DNA from: Eggerthellaceae bacterium
GTDB taxonomy: Bacteria > Actinomycetota > Coriobacteriia > Coriobacteriales > Eggerthellaceae
NCBI GenBank assembly: GCA_003452695.1
Contig: DMNP01000100.1
Coordinates: forward strand, 1 to 5,395
Length of the DNA: 5,395 nt
Direction of reading: 5' to 3'
Numbering within the stretch: the stretch's first letter is position 1; each line of letters starts with the position of its first letter. This document shows positions 1 to 5,384 of this stretch, piece by piece. A program made the position numbers and the translations under genes. The notes beneath the pieces were generated by a model. That model saw only the letters and a list, made by a program, of their open reading frames with translations, was not told where the DNA came from and did not search any database.

Positions 1-20
1 TTATGTGCTTGAGCACATAA
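1..20. repeat. Perfect 9-bp-arm palindrome at the window edge
   Basis: TTATGTGCT and AGCACATAA flank a two-base TG centre. It lies immediately after the catalytic-Glu codon of the IS3 transposase (minus sense) and coincides with a switch to A/T-ending codons. It reaches the first base of the window, so it may be longer. Confidence 0.6.
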
Positions 21-1427
21 GGACTCGCACCTCGCGTTGTCGGGGCTGCATCCCTTCCTCGACATCGACCTGACCAGGCCGTTCTCATCGCATATCCTTA
101 TCCATCCCGGCCAGCGGTAATGGCAGCCGCGGTCCGAGTGGATCTTGGGATGGTCTCCCTCGCCGAGCCACTTGCACGCGCCGAGCAGCGACGAGTTGGC
201 CATCTCGGCATCGGGCGAGGTCGATATCGACCAGCTCAGCGGCATGCCGTCGAAGCAGTCCACGATGGGCGAGAGATACGCCTTGCCGGCGGGGATGCGG
301 AACTCGGTCACGTCGGTGATCCACAGCTCGTTGGGCTTGTCGGCATGGAAGTGGTGCCTGCCCCGCTCGTCGCGCAGCAGGTTCTCGGGCGCCTCGGAAA
401 TCTCGCCCTCGTACGAGCTGTAGCGCCGCTTCTTCTTGGCGGCGCAGGCGACCAGGCCCTCGTCCCTCATGATGTCGCGGACCGTCCACTCGCCGATCGC
501 CGCGCCGTCCCCCGCATCGGCGTTGACCTGGGCGTACACGCGCCTGTAGCCGTATGTGCCGCCGCTGGCCTCGAACGCCTCGATGACCGCCTTCCGCGCT
601 GCGGCGTGCTCTTCGGTCTCGCCTCCGGCCTGGGCGTTCCTGGCGTATTCGTAGCTGCTCTTGGCCATGCCCACCACGGGCAGGATCTCGCAGAGCTTGT
701 ATTCAGCCCTCAGCGCCTCCACCATCGCCGCCTTCTCCTCGTTCGTCAGCAGCTCTGGGTCGGCGCCCTGGTCTTTTTTTACTATCTCGAGGGTCGCCTG
801 CCGCACTTCGAGCTCGAGCTGCACCCGCCTGAGCTGCATCTTCGCCTCTCGCAGCATGTCCTGCAGCGCCTCGATGTCGTCGGGCAGGTCGTCGTATTCC
901 TTGCTCACGGGGACGCCTTTCTTCTCGGGGTCCCCGCCATTATCCCCCATAATCTCCCTGCGCCAAATGTAGGGCGCCGTCCTCGACACGCCATGCTTCT
1001 CGGCGACCTCCGCAGCGGTTCCGCTGCGGGACTCGAGCTCGGCCACCGCCTGTATCTTCTCCGCGAGCGGGACAGGACCCGCTTTCGGGTTCGGCCCCCT
1101 GTATTTCCTCTGCCCGGGGGCAAGCTCGTCGATCCAGTCGCAGAGGTACTCCCTGCTGGCGGGATAGCCCATCCTGCGCATGGTCCTGGCAAGGCTCTTT
1201 CCGTGCGCGAGGTAGTAGTCCACGGCAGCCTGCCTCATCTCCAAGGTGAACTTGGGCTCCCGCTGCCGCTTCGGGAGCCTGACCTCCCCATGCTCCAGAT
1301 AGTCCTTGTACCAGGCTCTGAGCGAATGCCTCGTCGGGTACCCCAGCTCCGCAATCGTGTCTGCGTAGCTATGATCGAATCTGATGAAGGTCTCGATTGC
1401 GATCCTTCGTTGTTCGGTGCTGAACAT
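1..1427 (-). CDS. IS3-family transposase, fused OrfA-OrfB, 3' end beyond window
   Basis: DDE transposase of an IS3-family element; it binds the IS ends and performs copy-out/paste-in transposition. My reading of the minus strand gives one open frame of 475 codons from ATG at 1427 to the window edge, preceded by GGAAGGAAG and an in-frame stop at 1461-1463. Residues 6-45, 62-100 and 120-156 look like three helix-turn-helix modules. Residues 177-216 are a heptad-rich coiled coil typical of OrfA. Residues about 277-300 (GGTYGYRRVYAQV) are the HTH preceding the integrase core. Catalytic residues are D372 (WITDVTEF), D432 (HSDRG) and E468 (DNARCE). D432 and E468 are separated by 35 residues, the D(35)E signature. 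Most IS3 elements make OrfAB by -1 frameshifting; here both parts are already in one frame, with an A7 run at codons 216-218. The last eight codons switch to A/T-ending usage and may be foreign. The C-terminal tail lies outside the window, so activity cannot be judged. Confidence 0.93.
   Translation of the reverse strand, partial: MFSTEQRRIAIETFIRFDHSYADTIAELGYPTRHSLRAWYKDYLEHGEVRLPKRQREPKFTLEMRQAAVDYYLAHGKSLARTMRRMGYPASREYLCDWIDELAPGQRKYRGPNPKAGPVPLAEKIQAVAELESRSGTAAEVAEKHGVSRTAPYIWRREIMGDNGGDPEKKGVPVSKEYDDLPDDIEALQDMLREAKMQLRRVQLELEVRQATLEIVKKDQGADPELLTNEEKAAMVEALRAEYKLCEILPVVGMAKSSYEYARNAQAGGETEEHAAARKAVIEAFEASGGTYGYRRVYAQVNADAGDGAAIGEWTVRDIMRDEGLVACAAKKKRRYSSYEGEISEAPENLLRDERGRHHFHADKPNELWITDVTEFRIPAGKAYLSPIVDCFDGMPLSWSISTSPDAEMANSSLLGACKWLGEGDHPKIHSDRGCHYRWPGWIRICDENGLVRSMSRKGCSPDNARCESLCAQAH
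774..780 (-). promoter_or_regulatory. A7 slippery run inside the fused transposase frame
   Basis: Codons 216-218 read GTA AAA AAA followed by GAC, so A AAA AAA G sits in the phase used for -1 frameshifting in IS3-family elements, exactly between the OrfA-like coiled coil and the OrfB-like part. Here the zero frame already gives full-length transposase. A -1 slip would add 23 codons and stop at 705-703, giving a roughly 241-residue protein with the HTH modules and coiled coil but no catalytic core. Slippage is inferred; only the heptamer and the stop are seen. Confidence 0.45.
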
Positions 1428-1525
1428 GCGGCTTCCTTCCTGCCCCGTTTTGGTCCAGGATCACCACCGCAGTCCCTACCGTTCACTTCTGCTTGACAAA
1501 ACACAGTCCACCAAAAGATTACAGC

Positions 1526-1930
1526 TCATCCGGGCAGCCAGCTCAGCTGCAGGAAGCCTTCGGCGTCCCTGCGGTCGCGCTCGCGGGCCATCTCCTCCCG
1601 GCGCTGCTTCACGTAGCGCTGCACGGTGGAATAGGAGCCCTCGCAGCCGCGCTCGTTGATGAGCCTCACATGCACCCTTACGGCCGTATGGCGCTGCTTG
1701 CGCCAGTTCCTGCAGTCGTCGCCGGGCCAGGAGCCGGTCGTCTCCCTGTGCGGCGCGAGCAGCTCGCTCTCCGGCTCCTTCCTCTTCGGCGGCTCGGGCG
1801 ACAGGTCCTCCACCCTCGCGTACTTCCTGGCCGTCGGCTCCGAGACGCCGACTGCCCTCGCGATCGAGGCTATCGGCTCCCCGCCTCTCGCCCTCCTGCG
1901 CATGTCCTCTATCCTGTCCACGCCGATCAT
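1526..1930 (-). pseudogene. istA: IS21-family transposase IstA, N-terminal 134 residues only
   Basis: N-terminal part of the IS21-family transposase. Residues 18-39 (EPIASIARAVGVSEPTARKY) form the first helix-turn-helix. Residues 76-112 contain the second DNA-binding segment, with the family motif RKQRHTA at 77-83 and YSTVQRYV at 100-107. Full-length IstA is roughly 400-500 residues and would continue into the DDE core after the conserved Trp-x-Pro-Gly (here WLPG, 131-134). Instead the frame stops at once: TGA at 1528-1526 is the presumed first triplet of the inserted IS3. No catalytic residue remains, so the fragment cannot transpose, though it could still bind DNA if made. ATG at 1930 is preceded by AAGGAGG (1948-1942) at 11 bp. 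istB normally follows istA on the same strand; here it lies behind it and points away. Confidence 0.88.
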
Positions 1931-2091
1931 TTCCTTTCTGGCCTCCTTATGTCGATAACCGAAGCAACGACATGTTGGACCAGCTTTGGGATGGTCGGCG
2001 TGCCCATGCCGGAATCCGAAAGCTTTTCGTGCTCAGGCCCGAAAGTGCCCGACGCTCGAATCCGCAACTCGGAGGTTATCAAACACACATG
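1529..2091 (-). mobile_element. IS21-family element fragment: left end and start of istA
   Basis: This runs from the IS3 junction back through the istA start to the non-coding left end. The right-hand limit is uncertain, somewhere between about 2050 and 2092. Plausible TG termini on the minus strand are at 2066 and 2091, and I could not match either to the right end after istB. The remainder of this istA, if present, must lie left of the window beyond the IS3. Confidence 0.6.
2000..2064. repeat. IS21 left-end subterminal repeats
   Basis: Two imperfect direct repeats of about 20 bp start at 2000 and 2045. Both begin GTGCCC and end GAATCCG. A weaker unit starting GTGCTC lies between them at 2029. 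IS21-family ends carry such multiple transposase-binding repeats. Read inward toward istA (minus strand) they contain GGGCAC, as the right-end array contains GGCACC. Confidence 0.5.
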
Positions 2092-2116
2092 GTACGAAGG
2101 GGACGATGCACGATGA
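2067..2116 (+). pseudogene. Possible remnant of an istA 3' end overlapping istB
   Basis: The frame ending in WYEGDDAR and stop TGA at 2114-2116 overlaps the istB ATG as ATGA. Overlap or near-overlap of the istA stop with the istB start is usual in IS21 elements and allows translational coupling. The tail is too short to recognise as IstA by sequence, so the assignment rests on position alone. If correct, it is all that remains here of the co-directional istA of this istB. Confidence 0.3.
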
Positions 2117-2874
2117 ACATCGGACAGGAGACCCGCAGGAAGATGAGGGACATGGGAGCGGACGAGCTGCTCGATGCGCTCCTTGCACAGGACGATGCGG
2201 CATGCATGGGGATGCCGTCCGGGCAGAGGATCCAGATGGCGGTCGACGAGGCGCATGCAGGATATGCTGCCGGCAGGATCCGCAATCTCGTGAAGAGGGC
2301 TAACCTCAGGCATCCGCAGGCGGACGTGCGCCGCATCGGCTATGCGGAGGAGTGCGGTCCCGGCCGTGTGCTCATAGGCGGGCTCGCGGCCTGCGGCTTC
2401 GCCACGAGAGGCCAGGACGCCGTGCTCTTCGGGCCTGCAGGCACCGGAAAGACCTATCTTGCCTGCGCGCTTGCCAAGGAGGCATGTGCCTCGAGGATGC
2501 GCACGGGCTGCATCAGGTGCCCCGGCTTCGAGGAGACCTGGAAGGATGCCCAGGAGCGTCCGGGAGGGGTCGCGAAGGCCGTGAGGAAGCATGGCGCGTT
2601 CCAGGTCCTCGTCCTCGACGAATGGCTGCTCGGCAGGCCAGACGACGGCTTCCGGCGCTTCCTGCTCGAGATCTTCGAGCTCCGCTACGACGAGAGGTCG
2701 ACGATCTTCTGCACCCAGTACCGGCAGAAGGACTGGCATGCCCGGCTCGGTGCCGATGTCACGGCCGAGGCGATCATGGACCGCATCGTCCACAAGACCG
2801 CATGGGTCGACATGGGAGAGATGAACATGCGTGCTGCCATCGGGACGGCAGCATCTTCCAGCCCCAGATCCTGA
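2113..2874 (+). CDS. istB: IS21-family helper ATPase IstB
   Basis: AAA+ helper ATPase of IS21 transposition, related to DnaC/DnaA. It remodels target DNA and delivers it to the IstA transpososome in the cytoplasm. The 253 residues match the usual IstB length of about 250. Visible motifs are Walker A GPAGTGKT (107-114), Walker B VLVLDEW (165-171), sensor-1 region STIFCTQY (196-203) and a sensor-2-type Arg in AEAIMDRIVH (R224). ATG at 2113 is chosen because AAGGGGA lies 8 bp upstream and the N-terminus (ETRRKMRDMGADELLDAL) matches the family. The frame stays open upstream to 1972 but has no site or homology there. The gene is intact, GC-rich and without frameshift. No intact co-directional istA is in the window, so it is probably orphaned unless another copy supplies IstA. 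Confidence 0.93.
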   Translation: MNIGQETRRKMRDMGADELLDALLAQDDAACMGMPSGQRIQMAVDEAHAGYAAGRIRNLVKRANLRHPQADVRRIGYAEECGPGRVLIGGLAACGFATRGQDAVLFGPAGTGKTYLACALAKEACASRMRTGCIRCPGFEETWKDAQERPGGVAKAVRKHGAFQVLVLDEWLLGRPDDGFRRFLLEIFELRYDERSTIFCTQYRQKDWHARLGADVTAEAIMDRIVHKTAWVDMGEMNMRAAIGTAASSSPRS

Positions 2875-2923
2875 TGCATTGAGCTGAGGCCTCATGAGGG
2901 GACGGTGCTGCACGGCGCCGCCC

Positions 2924-2976
2924 CCGGTGCCGATTCGCGACACAGCCGGTGCCGAGCCGCAATAATCACCGGTGCC
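2924..2976 (+). repeat. Triplicate CCGGTGCC array at the IS21 right end
   Basis: CCGGTGCC occurs exactly at 2924-2931, 2946-2953 and 2969-2976, spaced 22 and 23 bp, about two helical turns. The first two units continue as CCGGTGCCGA. Regular, helically phased repeats just beyond istB fit the multiple transposase-binding sites of IS21-family ends. Confidence 0.65.
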
Positions 2977-3027
2977 TGCCCCACCCAAAGGGCACGGCGG
3001 GCCGCCTTTGGAGGCTCGATAGCGCGG

Positions 3028-3041
3028 AAAACGCCCGTTTT
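3028..3041. repeat. 14-bp palindrome AAAACG-CC-CGTTTT
   Basis: Perfect 6-bp arms around a CC centre, in the non-coding gap near the point where composition changes. The tight spacing suits a protein-binding site better than a transcription terminator. No function can be assigned. Confidence 0.5.
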
Positions 3042-3066
3042 GAAACTCACCCGCCCTTTAGCCTGC

Positions 3067-3109
3067 AAGCCGCCAGCTGCAATCGCAAGTGAATCAACGC
3101 GGGCGGCTT
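3067..3109. repeat. Inverted repeat with 8-bp GC-rich arms and 27-nt loop
   Basis: AAGCCGCC (3067-3074) and GGCGGCTT (3102-3109) are exact inverted copies. The transcript could form a stable stem on either strand, but no run of T follows closely, so it is not a typical intrinsic terminator. It could be an extragenic repeat or structured RNA. Confidence 0.45.
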
Positions 3110-3342
3110 TCATGCTGGTTGAAAAAACTGCAGGTCGCAGCTCTTCGTTGTCCGCGGGCAAAGTGAGTAGTCTCAGGTGGCTTGCCCATGAGTCGATTAG
3201 TAGCAAGCAGCGTGCAAATAATATGGCTATTCGCTATCTCCAGCATTTGCCGATAAACTACGCCGAATCTTGAGCGCGAATAAACAACGCGATTTTCTTT
3301 TTGCTCTAATTCCGCAAACGAGCAGAACATCACACGAAGACC

Positions 3343-4896
3343 TCAATGGCTCGTGCTATTAGGGTCTCTATCAGGATTGTTGTAGCTGAACATATCAGGA
3401 GGCTGCTCTTCTAATCGCTCGGGATGATCCTGCAAGAACCTCCTTAGCACACGAGAAGGATCGAATCCCCAGTAAAAGTTACTATCCTTCTGAAGCGATT
3501 CATTGCTTGCAAGCCGATAAAGCTCCCTTAGACACATGGCAATCTTGTCATCATCATCGTCGGGGAGGAGCTCTCTTCGTGCCCTTGGATCACCTCCCAG
3601 GATTTGCGAGACAACATTAGAGATACGTTTTTCGGAATAGAAGCAACAGGCGGGATATGCGAGTCCAGTACCTACCCCTGCAACAAATACGCATAAGCAG
3701 TAAAGGAAATCAAAAGAGCATAGGAGGTCGAGATATCTCTCATGCGCCGAAGCATCACTGCCCTTATTTAGTCCGCAATCCGGTGCCACAATTGGGTGAT
3801 TCGTGGCGTTGTCCAAGGCGACCGTAATCATCATCCCCGAGCCGGCTTCGTTGAAAAGCCCGGCGTTCACGGCCCTAACCTGGCAGTCTCGTATCCAGGA
3901 TGCATATACCGAGTACGAGCGAGATGGGGATTGACGATTGACGAAGGGGGCAATTAAATCCCATCTTTTCATGCGAACAAGCTGTGCGCCCAGCTCGTAA
4001 CAAGCAACCGCCACAGCTAGGCTTTTTGAAGCGGAGTCCGCTTTGCTATCATCAATTGCGGCATAGCAGTCGTAGAGAGCATCTGCCGCCTTCTCAAAAA
4101 ACGCGTCGTTGCAATAGCTAAGGGCATAGGCTCCGATGCCGGCAAGACCGTTGATCGCATCTGTGTCATCTTGAAACTCTGCGGCGACCTGAAAAATGAA
4201 GCGAGAAAGCTTCTCGTTCTCCTTCTGCTCGAAGCAAGCTTCAAGCGAGCGCACAAGCGCTTCTTCATCCATGCCGTAAACGAGAGGCGGCGTTTTACCC
4301 TTCACTCCAAGAACGGCGATTATATTGTCCACGAGAGTATCCATTCGTTTGCTCTCGTCTTTCCTCACGCAAGCATCGTGCTGCTTCAATATTTCTGCCC
4401 ACTGTGAATACTCAATGGGCCGATTCTGAGCTCCGTCGCGCCTAACTATTTCGCCCTCGCGAAACACGACAATTTGACGACCTTTTCCATCTGCTGCTTG
4501 TCCGAGCTTTGAAAAAGGAACGAGAAGCCCGTCTTCGAGGCTTAACAGGCAAACCAAACAGTATGTGTGTCCATCAACCTCATGTAATTGGGATATGGCG
4601 GTCAAAGGCGCCTGAACGTATTTTCTTATCTTGTCCGTTAAGACCGCGCCATCAAATTGCGTCCAGTTGGTATCTTCAGCTCTAGCTGATGGATTTCCAT
4701 CATCGTCCACACCAATGACGATGTAGCCACCGGGATAACGGTTACACATCGAAACAGCGTCTTTTACAAAATCGAGCTCATCGATCTTCTTGGAAAAGTC
4801 TAGCGTCTCCTTAAAATCGAGCTCGCTGCATTCACCACCAGATTTCAATAGCTCGAATAGCTTTTCTCTATCGGTTCGTCCGTCTACTACAATCAT
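3343..4896 (-). CDS. Schlafen/AlbA_2-domain protein with an unrecognised C-terminal region
   Basis: The N-terminus (about 10-165) is an AlbA_2/Schlafen-type domain, a fold used for nucleic-acid binding and, in Schlafens, RNA cleavage. Visible signatures are GGECSELDFKE (20-30), the helix DFVKDAVSMCNRYPGG (42-57), the strand-turn YIVIGVDDDGNP (58-69) and the closing strand VVFREGEIVRRDG (143-155). Acidic residues E22, D27 and D65 have the five- and 38-residue spacing of the rodent Schlafen-13 triad (E205, E210, D248 from memory), so a metal-dependent nuclease site is plausible but unproven. Residues 180-517 look mostly helical, with one hydrophobic, Cys-rich stretch (391-420) and an acidic DDDDD (446-450); I recognise no family. 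ATG at 4896 follows an in-frame TAG and has only a weak AGG upstream, so translation may be coupled to the small ORF overlapping it. The gene is more AT-rich than the flanking IS genes, which suggests transfer. Defence is a guess from domain and context. Confidence 0.87.
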   Translation of the reverse strand: MIVVDGRTDREKLFELLKSGGECSELDFKETLDFSKKIDELDFVKDAVSMCNRYPGGYIVIGVDDDGNPSARAEDTNWTQFDGAVLTDKIRKYVQAPLTAISQLHEVDGHTYCLVCLLSLEDGLLVPFSKLGQAADGKGRQIVVFREGEIVRRDGAQNRPIEYSQWAEILKQHDACVRKDESKRMDTLVDNIIAVLGVKGKTPPLVYGMDEEALVRSLEACFEQKENEKLSRFIFQVAAEFQDDTDAINGLAGIGAYALSYCNDAFFEKAADALYDCYAAIDDSKADSASKSLAVAVACYELGAQLVRMKRWDLIAPFVNRQSPSRSYSVYASWIRDCQVRAVNAGLFNEAGSGMMITVALDNATNHPIVAPDCGLNKGSDASAHERYLDLLCSFDFLYCLCVFVAGVGTGLAYPACCFYSEKRISNVVSQILGGDPRARRELLPDDDDDKIAMCLRELYRLASNESLQKDSNFYWGFDPSRVLRRFLQDHPERLEEQPPDMFSYNNPDRDPNSTSH

Positions 4897-5011
4897 CTAT
4901 GCGCCAACCTATCGTTTTCCTTTGCCCGACAAGCAATCTCTTCATTTCGTTCATGCGGGTGGCACCAATCAGCTGATACGTAGAGAGCGCTTTCATCAAC
5001 GCATCAGCCAA
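4868..5011 (-). CDS. Possible small ORF overlapping the Schlafen-like gene start
   Basis: A 47-codon frame begins at TTG (5011-5009), 7 bp after GGGAGG (5024-5019), the best Shine-Dalgarno near this gene. An in-frame ATG at 5026 lacks a site. The product contains MKALSTYQLIGATRMNEMKR and is basic; I recognise no family. It ends at TAG 4870-4868, 29 nt inside the Schlafen-like gene in another frame. That arrangement could couple the two by termination-reinitiation, which would explain the weak site of the downstream gene. It may equally be a decayed remnant. Confidence 0.33.
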   Translation of the reverse strand: MADALMKALSTYQLIGATRMNEMKRLLVGQRKTIGWRIDDCSRRTNR

Positions 5012-5043
5012 AAGACATCCTCCCATCTAAGTTAATACTGGAC

Positions 5044-5049
5044 ATTATC
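5044..5049 (-). promoter_or_regulatory. Candidate -10 element for the Schlafen-like gene
   Basis: The minus strand reads GATAAT (5 of 6 to TATAAT), 33 bp before the TTG of the small ORF. The bases 17-18 bp upstream (TCTCTC/TTCTCT) are a poor -35. This is the best match I see upstream of the gene, but it is weak. Confidence 0.22.
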
Positions 5050-5070
5050 CCATCGTTTTGGCCACTGAGA

Positions 5071-5164
5071 GAACCATCACTATGCCATCCGGTCAAATTG
5101 AGTATTGATCATCACCGCTTTCATTTGATTGCGATGGTGGGCACAAGGGAACCATCAGGTCAAA
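5071..5164. repeat. Paired GAACCATCA / GGTCAAA direct repeats
   Basis: GAACCATCA occurs at 5071-5079 and 5149-5157, and GGTCAAA at 5091-5097 and 5158-5164. The two words keep their order but their gap is 11 bp in the first copy and zero in the second. The arrangement resembles degenerate transposase-binding arrays at IS ends. Confidence 0.4.
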
Positions 5165-5311
5165 CAACGAAAACCAGTTGTAGTGTTGAAAAAGAAAGCA
5201 CTGATTGGCAGACCAATGCCCGCTCGTCCGTTCCGGCTTGCCCAGACGCCCTTCCCGCGGTGCCCATGTCTCAACGGATGGGTACCATTTATCCGGGTGC
5301 ACCTGGGGCAA

Positions 5312-5327
5312 CGGGCCGGCAGGCCCG
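5312..5327 (+). other. Short GC-rich hairpin
   Basis: CGGGCC, loop GGCA, GGCCCG: a perfect 6-bp stem followed after a short gap by TGTGTTTTG. On the plus strand this could be a weak intrinsic terminator, but the T run is short and displaced. Confidence 0.25.
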
Positions 5328-5331
5328 CGCA

Positions 5332-5384
5332 TGTGTTTTGTCAAGACAACGTGAGCGGAATGGTCACTAATGTGTTTAGTCAAG
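5332..5384 (+). repeat. TGTGTTTTGTCAAG direct repeats
   Basis: TGTGTTTTGTCAAG at 5332-5345 recurs with one mismatch (TGTGTTTAGTCAAG) at 5371-5384, 39 bp later. The exact 14-mer also occurs inverted at 1505-1492, inside the IS3 left end. These could be terminal binding sites of another IS beginning here and continuing to the right. Confidence 0.45.

Larger units (their letters stand above)
1..1528 (-). mobile_element. IS3-family insertion sequence, left end plus most of the transposase
   Basis: The element reads leftward. I place its left terminus at 1528, where istA homology ends and the minus strand reads TGAGCTGTAATCTTTTGG. A 5' TG is the usual IS3-family terminus, and the segment lies about 100 bp upstream of the transposase start. 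The right terminus is left of position 1, so the terminal inverted repeat cannot be matched and target duplication cannot be checked. The boundary is supported mainly by the abrupt end of the IstA protein. Confidence 0.75.
2092..2994 (+). mobile_element. IS21-family element, right part: istB and right end
   Basis: Contains istB and the terminal repeat array after it. The outer boundary is a guess: GGGCA ending at 2994 would give a 3' CA terminus after the last repeat, but no matching left terminus was found. Base composition becomes more AT-rich shortly afterwards, from about 3030. Confidence 0.5.
2995..3342. other. Intergenic stretch between the IS21 right end and the Schlafen-like gene
   Basis: No reading frame here has both a credible ribosome-binding site and a recognisable product. 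The stretch holds two inverted repeats and marks the switch from GC-rich IS sequence to the more AT-rich cargo gene. istB and the Schlafen-like gene converge on it. No T-tailed hairpin is obvious on either strand. Confidence 0.55.

Noticed and set aside
391..420. Possible membrane segment in the Schlafen-like protein (numbers are residues of the 3343-4896 product)
   Set aside because: The stretch is hydrophobic and Cys-rich but is broken by Asp, Gly and Pro and lies inside an otherwise soluble helical region. A buried core helix is likelier than a membrane span.
120..1496. Long plus-strand open frame of 458 codons
   Set aside because: It is the antisense shadow of the GC-rich IS3 transposase. 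The minus-strand frame carries the HTH, coiled-coil and DDE motifs; this one shows no domain.
1493..1498. TTGACA in the IS3 left end pointing outward, as a promoter -35
   Set aside because: No good -10 follows at 16-18 bp (best AGATTA/GATTAC), and it would read antisense into the istA fragment.
1927..2988. Minus-strand frame of 353 codons across istB
   Set aside because: It is antisense to istB, whose Walker A, Walker B and sensor motifs are unambiguous. GC-rich coding DNA often leaves such frames open.
2892..3206. Minus-strand frame of 104 codons, and a plus-strand frame 2905-3273
   Set aside because: The two overlap in opposite directions, both cross the IS21 right-end repeats, and neither shows a domain or a convincing ribosome site. 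Base composition also changes within them.
5093..5383. Minus-strand frame of 96 codons with repeated LTKH words
   Set aside because: The repeated words come from the 39-bp direct repeats (a multiple of three). There is no recognisable domain, and conflicting plus-strand frames cover the same bases.
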